Made by a program: the position numbers and the translations under genes. This document shows, piece after piece, positions 6,684 through 8,494 of a stretch of DNA of 8,494 bases. This DNA is from DASQDN01 sp035630195 (GTDB lineage Bacteria > Acidobacteriota > Terriglobia > Bryobacterales > Bryobacteraceae): contig DASQLD010000086.1 of assembly GCA_035630195.1 (NCBI GenBank), forward strand, positions 1 through 8,494, read 5' to 3'. Positions within the stretch are counted from its first letter, which is position 1. Every line of letters starts with the position of its first letter. Below the pieces are notes generated by a model. That model ran no database searches. It was not told the origin of the DNA and saw only the letters and a list, made by a program, of their open reading frames with translations.

Positions 6684-8494
6684 TTACAGTCGTTTGACCG
6701 CTTCCTCGACCTGCTTGGCCAGGGCGGCGTAATCGTCTCCTTCGAGGCGAAGGGGTGGTCCGAATTTGACCTCTACCCGACCCGGCCGGGCCATTCGCTC
6801 CGTGCGATGCAGAATCTTATCAAGTCCGACGAGACGAACAGGAACCACCGGTACATTCAGCCGTGAAGCCATCATCCCGACGCCCGGCATGAACCGTTGA
6901 ATCGAGCCATCGTCCGTAATGCGACCTTCGGGGAAGATCACGATGCACCAGCCTTCACTGACGAGTTCTCCACTGTAGCGCAGTGTCTGCCGGGCTCCTG
7001 CTTCCCGCTGTGGGAATGGAAAAGCGTTGAAAACGAGGGTGGACAGGTAGTAATTCAGGTTGTTTGTGAACCGCTCACCCAAGGTGTGCCGCTCTGGGTG
7101 GAAGTGCGCCTCGAAGAACTCTTTGGACATTGCCGGAGCGAGCCGGTACCGCCACTTTCTTGGAAGCGCTTGCATGAGTGCCGGTATGTCCAGGTGGCTC
7201 TGGTGGTTAGGGGCGAAGATGACCGGCGGATCCAGGCCCCGCAGATTCTCCAAGCCTTCGGTGCGCACCCACGTGAAGATGCGCGCAAGTGGCAGAATCC
7301 AGAGCGGAAGGTTAATGCGTCGGATTGCATAGGCCCACCTCGACCGGTTCCAGGCGGGGAAATCGACGACGTCCACCGGCAGCGGCGCAGCGGCGATGCC
7401 GAGTTTGGTGGGCTCGGAAACCAGCCGCTTAAGATCCTCGACGGTCCGGCATTCGGCGTAGGCGCCTTCATCGATCGTGACACCAAATCGTCTCTCGAGT
7501 GCCATCAGCAACTCGACTCGCTCGAGAGAACTAAGACCAAGTTCCTCGAGGGTGGTTGCAGAACGAACCTGACGGCCGGGCGCATACTGAGAGATAACTC
7601 CCTCAATATCATCGCTTGATGCAGCTTTTTGGGGAACGTGATTTCCTGTAACCCAGGCGCGCAATTCGCGCCGTTTCAGCTTGCGCGTGCCTTCCGTTCT
7701 CGGAAGTTCGCCTTCCGTCCAGACGGAAAAGCCGCGGACTTTCTGGTGATCTTCGAGCTGCGGATTGGCGCGTCGAATCACGTCAGCAGCTTCGGTACCC
7801 TCGGTGAGGGCCAGAACCGCATGGACCCGTTCCCGTCCATCATCGGTCACACCGACGACTGCCGAATCACGTACTCCTGGCACTTTATTGAGTACAGCCT
7901 CGACATCCTCGGGAAAGATGTTCAGGCCGTCGGCAGTGATGATCATCTCCTTCTTGCGACCGCGAATAGAGAGACGACCGCCCTCGTCGATGCTGCCCAC
8001 GTCGCCCGTGTGGAACCACCCGCCTTCAAAAGCTTTGGCGGACTCGGAATCGGGGTTGAGATAGCCAGATGTGACGTTGTCTCCACGGACGAGAATTTCG
8101 CCATCGTCCGAGATCTTTACTTCAACTCCGGCGATGGGTTTGCCGACGCTGCCTTTTCTCGTGTGAAAGGGATGGTTCAGGGTGACAATCGGCGCGGTCT
8201 CGGTCAGTCCATAGCCTTGAATGACCACAAATCCGAGACGTCCCCAGAACTCTTCGAGTTCGGGCGGTAGCGGCGCCGCCCCGACGATGAAGGCCCAGAA
8301 CTTCCAACCGAGCAGTTTGTGAACGCGTCGATACATCCACCAGCGCTTCAGCCAGTGTGTCCCGGGCGGCGGAACTTCGGCGGCTTCGGGAACCGCACGA
8401 AGCACGTATTCGCGCAGAACATCGAGAATCTTCGGTACGCAAACCAGTACCGAAATGCGGCGCGAATGAATCTGCCTGACGATTTCATGAGGGT
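6684..8494 (-). CDS. AMP-dependent acyl ligase / acyl carrier / PlsC acyltransferase fusion (5' end outside window)
   Basis: At least 602 residues in one frame combine three activities. Numbering here counts the GTG at 8405 as residue 1. First comes the C-terminal part of an ANL-family adenylating domain: YGLTET (65-70), GWFHTGDVG (129-137), GRKKEMI (149-155) and LPRTEGTRKLKR, with K242 at the usual catalytic-lysine place. Second is a phosphopantetheine carrier domain (about 262-332) whose attachment motif reads LGLSSLERVEL, with S293 the likely carrier serine. Third is a PlsC/LPLAT acyltransferase (about 380-555) with NHQSHLD (H401, D406), FPEGR (491-495) and VPVVPVRLVG. The protein would activate a fatty acid, hold it on its own carrier arm and pass it to a lyso-phospholipid or similar acceptor at the membrane. 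E. coli Aas has related activities but the opposite order (acyltransferase first) and no carrier domain. GTG 8405 is not the true start: the frame stays open to the edge and the 29 extra codons (including RISVLVCVPKIL) read as adenylation-domain sequence. The ATP-binding P-loop motif lies beyond the window. Confidence 0.92.
   Translation of the reverse strand, partial: PHEIVRQIHSRRISVLVCVPKILDVLREYVLRAVPEAAEVPPPGTHWLKRWWMYRRVHKLLGWKFWAFIVGAAPLPPELEEFWGRLGFVVIQGYGLTETAPIVTLNHPFHTRKGSVGKPIAGVEVKISDDGEILVRGDNVTSGYLNPDSESAKAFEGGWFHTGDVGSIDEGGRLSIRGRKKEMIITADGLNIFPEDVEAVLNKVPGVRDSAVVGVTDDGRERVHAVLALTEGTEAADVIRRANPQLEDHQKVRGFSVWTEGELPRTEGTRKLKRRELRAWVTGNHVPQKAASSDDIEGVISQYAPGRQVRSATTLEELGLSSLERVELLMALERRFGVTIDEGAYAECRTVEDLKRLVSEPTKLGIAAAPLPVDVVDFPAWNRSRWAYAIRRINLPLWILPLARIFTWVRTEGLENLRGLDPPVIFAPNHQSHLDIPALMQALPRKWRYRLAPAMSKEFFEAHFHPERHTLGERFTNNLNYYLSTLVFNAFPFPQREAGARQTLRYSGELVSEGWCIVIFPEGRITDDGSIQRFMPGVGMMASRLNVPVVPVRLVGLDKILHRTERMARPGRVEVKFGPPLRLEGDDYAALAKQVEEAVKRL

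Larger units (their letters stand above)
989..8494 (-). other. Probable five-gene operon: acyl ligase fusion, accD, amidohydrolase, ABC-F, flavoprotein
   Basis: All five minus-strand genes are co-directional, with junctions of +42, +27, -1 and -4 bp. No hairpin plus T-run terminator and no well-formed sigma-70 promoter is visible in the two gaps. Transcription therefore probably starts beyond the right edge and runs through to the convergent end at 989. The grouping is inferred from spacing alone; internal promoters inside coding sequence cannot be ruled out. Confidence 0.6.

Noticed and set aside
6897..8270. Two long plus-strand open frames (6897-7619 and 7629-8270) opposite the acyl-ligase fusion
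   Set aside because: They are in the codon-aligned antisense frame of a well-supported gene, where stops arise only from TTA, CTA or TCA sense codons that this gene rarely uses. Their translations show no recognisable domain.

Overview
The window is about 8.5 kb of moderately GC-rich bacterial DNA, densely coded, with no RNA gene, CRISPR array, insertion sequence or prophage visible. The gene mix suggests a soil-type Acidobacteriota (Solibacter/Bryobacter-like) or a related heterotroph: a Tat-exported sugar isomerase/epimerase-type TIM barrel, a Sec-exported D-aminoacylase-like amidohydrolase, and an acyl-activating/ACP/PlsC fusion. This taxonomic guess is inference from gene style only.

Layout. 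Positions 1-51 (+) look like the last 16 codons of an upstream gene whose TAG directly abuts the ATG of the next gene. Positions 52-999 (+) encode a secreted xylose-isomerase-like TIM-barrel protein. The other five genes lie on the minus strand and are read from the right edge leftwards: a 5'-truncated AMP-ligase/ACP/PlsC acyltransferase fusion (6684 to the edge), accD (5793-6641), a secreted N-acyl-D-amino-acid deacylase-like amidohydrolase (4209-5765), an ABC-F ATPase (2290-4209) and an FAD-dependent amine-oxidase/UDP-galactopyranose-mutase-like flavoprotein (989-2293). The plus- and minus-strand units converge and overlap by 11 bp at 989-999.

The minus-strand genes are very tightly packed. 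The gaps are 42 and 27 bp, followed by a 1-bp stop/start overlap (TAATG) and a 4-bp overlap (TTGA). They therefore probably form one operon whose promoter lies beyond the right edge. The first two genes share a lipid theme: AccD helps make malonyl-CoA for fatty-acid synthesis, and the fusion protein appears able to activate a fatty acid, load it on its own carrier domain and transfer it to a lysolipid or glycerol-phosphate acceptor. The link to the last three genes (exported deacylase, ribosome-type ABC-F ATPase, flavoprotein) is not obvious from sequence.

No wholly new system is evident. The points most worth a second look are the acyl-ligase/carrier/acyltransferase fusion and its operon company, the re-set TTG start of the flavoprotein, and two small intergenic repeats. 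No stretch longer than 50 bases lacks a gene.
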